Part shown: positions 5,780-7,016 of the stretch, in pieces
How positions within the stretch are numbered: the stretch's first letter is position 1
Layout: every line of letters starts with the position of its first letter
The notes under the pieces: model-generated
Told to the model about the DNA's origin: nothing
The model's input: the letters and a program-made list of their open reading frames with translations, nothing else
Database searches by the model: none
Made by a program: the position numbers and the translations under genes
NCBI GenBank assembly: GCA_039927975.1
Contig: JBDSTZ010000632.1
Coordinates: 1 to 7,016 of the forward strand
DNA from: JBDSTZ01 sp039927975
Lineage (GTDB): Bacteria; Pseudomonadota; Gammaproteobacteria; Burkholderiales; Burkholderiaceae_D
Length of the DNA: 7,016 nt
Direction of reading: 5' to 3'

Positions 5780-6817
5780 CTAGCGCCTGAGCGCCGCCGC
5801 GCAGTCGCGCACCAGCGCCGGCCCCGCGTATATCAGGCCGCTGTAGAGCTGCACCAGGCTGGCGCCGGCATCCATCTTGGCTTTGGCGTCGGCGCCGCGC
5901 ATGATGCCGCCCACGCCGATGATGGGCAACGCGTCGCCCAGTTCTGCCTTCAATGCGCGGATCACGATGTTCGACAGTTCCAACACCGGCGCGCCCGACA
6001 GGCCGCCCGCTTCGCCGCCGTGCTGCATGCCTTCCACGGCTGCGCGCGAAAGCGTGGTGTTGGTGGCGATGACGCCGTCGATCTTGTGGCGCAGCAGCGC
6101 GCCGGCGATATTCTTGATCTGCTCGCCGTCGATATCCGGCGCGATCTTGAGGGTGATCGGCACGTAGCGCTTGTGCTGGTCGGCCAGGCGCGATTGCGCT
6201 TCCTTCAACTGCGACAGCAGGGCGTCGAGTTCGGATGCGCCCTGCAGCTGGCGCAGGTTCTTGGTGTTGGGCGAGGAGATGTTTACCGTCACATAGCTCG
6301 CGTAGGGGTAGACCTTCTGCAGGCAGTGCAGGTAGTCGTCGGCGGCGCGCTCGATCGGCGTGTCGGCGTTCTTGCCGATGTTCAGACCGAGCACGCCTTC
6401 CTTGTTCTGGTAAAAGCGCGACGCCTGGACGTTGGCGACGAAGGCGTCGACGCCGCCATTGTTAAAACCCATGCGGTTGATGATGCCCTGCGCGGCAGGC
6501 AGGCGGAACATGCGCGGCTTCGGATTGCCGGCCTGGCCGCGCGGCGTGACGGTGCCGATCTCGATCGAGCCGAAGCCGAGCGCCGCCAGGCCGTCGATGT
6601 AGGCGCCGTCCTTGTCCAGTCCCGCCGCCAGCCCGACCGGATTGGGGAAGCTGATGCCCATCACCTGGCGCGGATCGGCGGCTGGTTTACGCAGCGCGCG
6701 CGTCAAGCCCAGCGCGGCGGCGCGGCGCAGCGCAGGCAGGGTCAGGTTGTGGGCCGCTTCGGCGTCGAGCGAGAACAGCAGCGGGCGGGTCAGGGCGTAC
6801 AACAATTTTTCGGACAT
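5780..6817 (-). CDS. pyrD: Dihydroorotate dehydrogenase (quinone), class 2 PyrD
   Basis: This enzyme catalyses the fourth step of de novo pyrimidine synthesis, oxidising dihydroorotate to orotate with FMN and passing electrons to membrane quinones. The 345 residues begin with the N-terminal helical extension typical of membrane-associated class 2 enzymes (LLYALTRPLLFSLDAEAAHNL, about 5-25), which class 1 lacks. The FMN barrel follows with NPVGLAAGLDKDG (59-71), NRMGFNNGG (114-122), catalytic Ser182 in NISSPNT (179-185), Lys224 in LKIAPD, ATNTT (251-255), GVGGI (301-305) and YSGLIY (325-330). The ATG at 6817 is chosen because the protein then aligns in length with E. coli PyrD (336). An upstream TTG at 6871 would add 18 atypical residues and would place the start before the probable promoter. 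No clear Shine-Dalgarno sequence precedes the ATG, which is unusual. It is the probable first gene of a pyrD-reductase unit. Confidence 0.97.
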   Translation of the reverse strand: MSEKLLYALTRPLLFSLDAEAAHNLTLPALRRAAALGLTRALRKPAADPRQVMGISFPNPVGLAAGLDKDGAYIDGLAALGFGSIEIGTVTPRGQAGNPKPRMFRLPAAQGIINRMGFNNGGVDAFVANVQASRFYQNKEGVLGLNIGKNADTPIERAADDYLHCLQKVYPYASYVTVNISSPNTKNLRQLQGASELDALLSQLKEAQSRLADQHKRYVPITLKIAPDIDGEQIKNIAGALLRHKIDGVIATNTTLSRAAVEGMQHGGEAGGLSGAPVLELSNIVIRALKAELGDALPIIGVGGIMRGADAKAKMDAGASLVQLYSGLIYAGPALVRDCAAALRR

Positions 6818-6852
6818 GGGATGCGGCAGGTGGATGCGAACCGCATATTTTA
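6818..6852 (-). promoter_or_regulatory. pyrD: Probable pyrD promoter -10 element and hairpin-capable leader
   Basis: On the minus strand TAAAAT (6852-6847), preceded by GG-T-A-C-GG, is a good -10 candidate 29 bp upstream of the pyrD ATG; no convincing -35 is present. Transcription would start near 6842-6839, giving a leader of only about 22-25 nt without a Shine-Dalgarno sequence. In the same strand ATGCGG (6846-6841) can pair with CCGCAT (6826-6821) across 14 nt, or ATGCG (6846-6842) with CGCAT (6838-6834) across 3 nt. Both hairpins use bases at or just before the predicted start point. Promoter and start point are inferred. Confidence 0.4.
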
Positions 6853-7016
6853 CCGTACCTGCGGTCTCCAAAGGCCCGGCGGGCGCGGCGCCTAGGAGTG
6901 TGCGCGGCAGATGGAATTTGATTCAGGCTTCTTGATGCGCTTGCGGCCGGAGTTTGATGGCGATTCCGCTTTCACCGGTGAAAGTTGGGTGAAATTGGAT
7001 TGCCGAGGACGTCATA
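6853..7016. other. Window-end region with no gene assigned
   Basis: No coding sequence can be assigned here. A plus-strand frame opens at ATG 6911 (MEFDSGFLMRLRPEFDGDSA and on) and stays open to the window end. AGGAG (6894-6898) lies 12 nt upstream, but only about half of its third positions are G or C, low for this genome. On the minus strand one frame ends at about 6923 and another at about 6974; either could be the tail of an upstream gene. A perfect 16-bp palindrome, CTTTCACCGGTGAAAG, lies at 6969-6984. Confidence 0.4.
6969..6984. repeat. Perfect 16-bp palindrome near window end
   Basis: CTTTCACCGGTGAAAG at 6969-6984 is fully self-complementary and does not extend further with matching bases. 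It has no T-tract, so a terminator is unlikely. It may be a protein-binding dyad upstream of pyrD or part of an unseen neighbouring gene. Confidence 0.5.

Noticed and set aside
4704..5783. A 359-codon plus-strand open frame opposite the aldo-keto reductase gene
   Set aside because: It is exactly antisense to a gene with a complete catalytic tetrad, and its Arg/Ala/Gly/His-rich translation is typical of the shadow frame of a high-GC gene.
6818..6871. Extended pyrD start at TTG 6871
   Set aside because: TTG is a rare start, the extra 18 residues are not family-like, and the extension would be encoded across the probable -10 element.
5708..6895. A 395-codon plus-strand open frame opposite pyrD
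   Set aside because: It is the antisense shadow of pyrD. Its low-complexity Arg/Ala/Gln/Val composition and lack of motifs argue against a protein.
6974..7016. Minus-strand frame reading YDVLGNPISPNFHR then stop, reminiscent of an RHS/YD-repeat motif
   Set aside because: Fourteen residues at a window edge are too few to support any family, and the resemblance may be chance.

Overview
The window is high-GC chromosomal DNA, most likely from a betaproteobacterium of the order Burkholderiales; an Oxalobacteraceae-type genome (Massilia, Duganella or Janthinobacterium relatives) is my best guess. This rests on gene content, gene order and the character of the proteins, not on any search. No rRNA, tRNA, CRISPR array or transposase is visible.

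Layout. Positions 1-480 (+) hold the 3' part of a TauE/SafE-family membrane protein. Positions 481-890 form a control region of about 410 bp. It is rich in short inverted and direct repeats and carries one doubtful small gene on the minus strand. Positions 891-4651 (+) are a very compact sulfate-assimilation operon, cysT-cysW-cysA-cysB. cysT and cysW overlap by 4 bp, cysW and cysA are 1 bp apart, and cysA and cysB overlap by 4 bp. After a 25-bp convergent gap, two minus-strand genes follow: a Tas-like aldo-keto reductase (4677-5723) and, 56 bp upstream of it, class 2 dihydroorotate dehydrogenase pyrD (5780-6817). The last 200 bp contain the pyrD promoter/leader and an unresolved stretch of lower third-position GC.

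How the genes work together. CysT and CysW form the membrane channel of the sulfate/thiosulfate ABC importer and CysA is its ATPase. CysB is the LysR-type regulator of the pathway; its HTH and its sulfate/effector-site residues (T100, T102, Q103, T149, T202) match those of enteric CysB. Regulator and transporter are translationally linked, so they are probably co-regulated and possibly autoregulated from the repeat-rich region upstream of cysT. No periplasmic sulfate-binding protein gene (sbp or cysP) is adjacent, so this component must be encoded elsewhere. The TauE/SafE protein upstream may handle sulfite or an organosulfonate-derived anion, which would fit the sulfur context. The reductase and pyrD are housekeeping genes with no clear link to sulfur metabolism.

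I found no convincing previously undescribed system. The points most worth a second look are the regularly spaced GTTTGT half-sites and dyads upstream of cysT, the small minus-strand ORF there, and the alternative hairpins in the pyrD leader.
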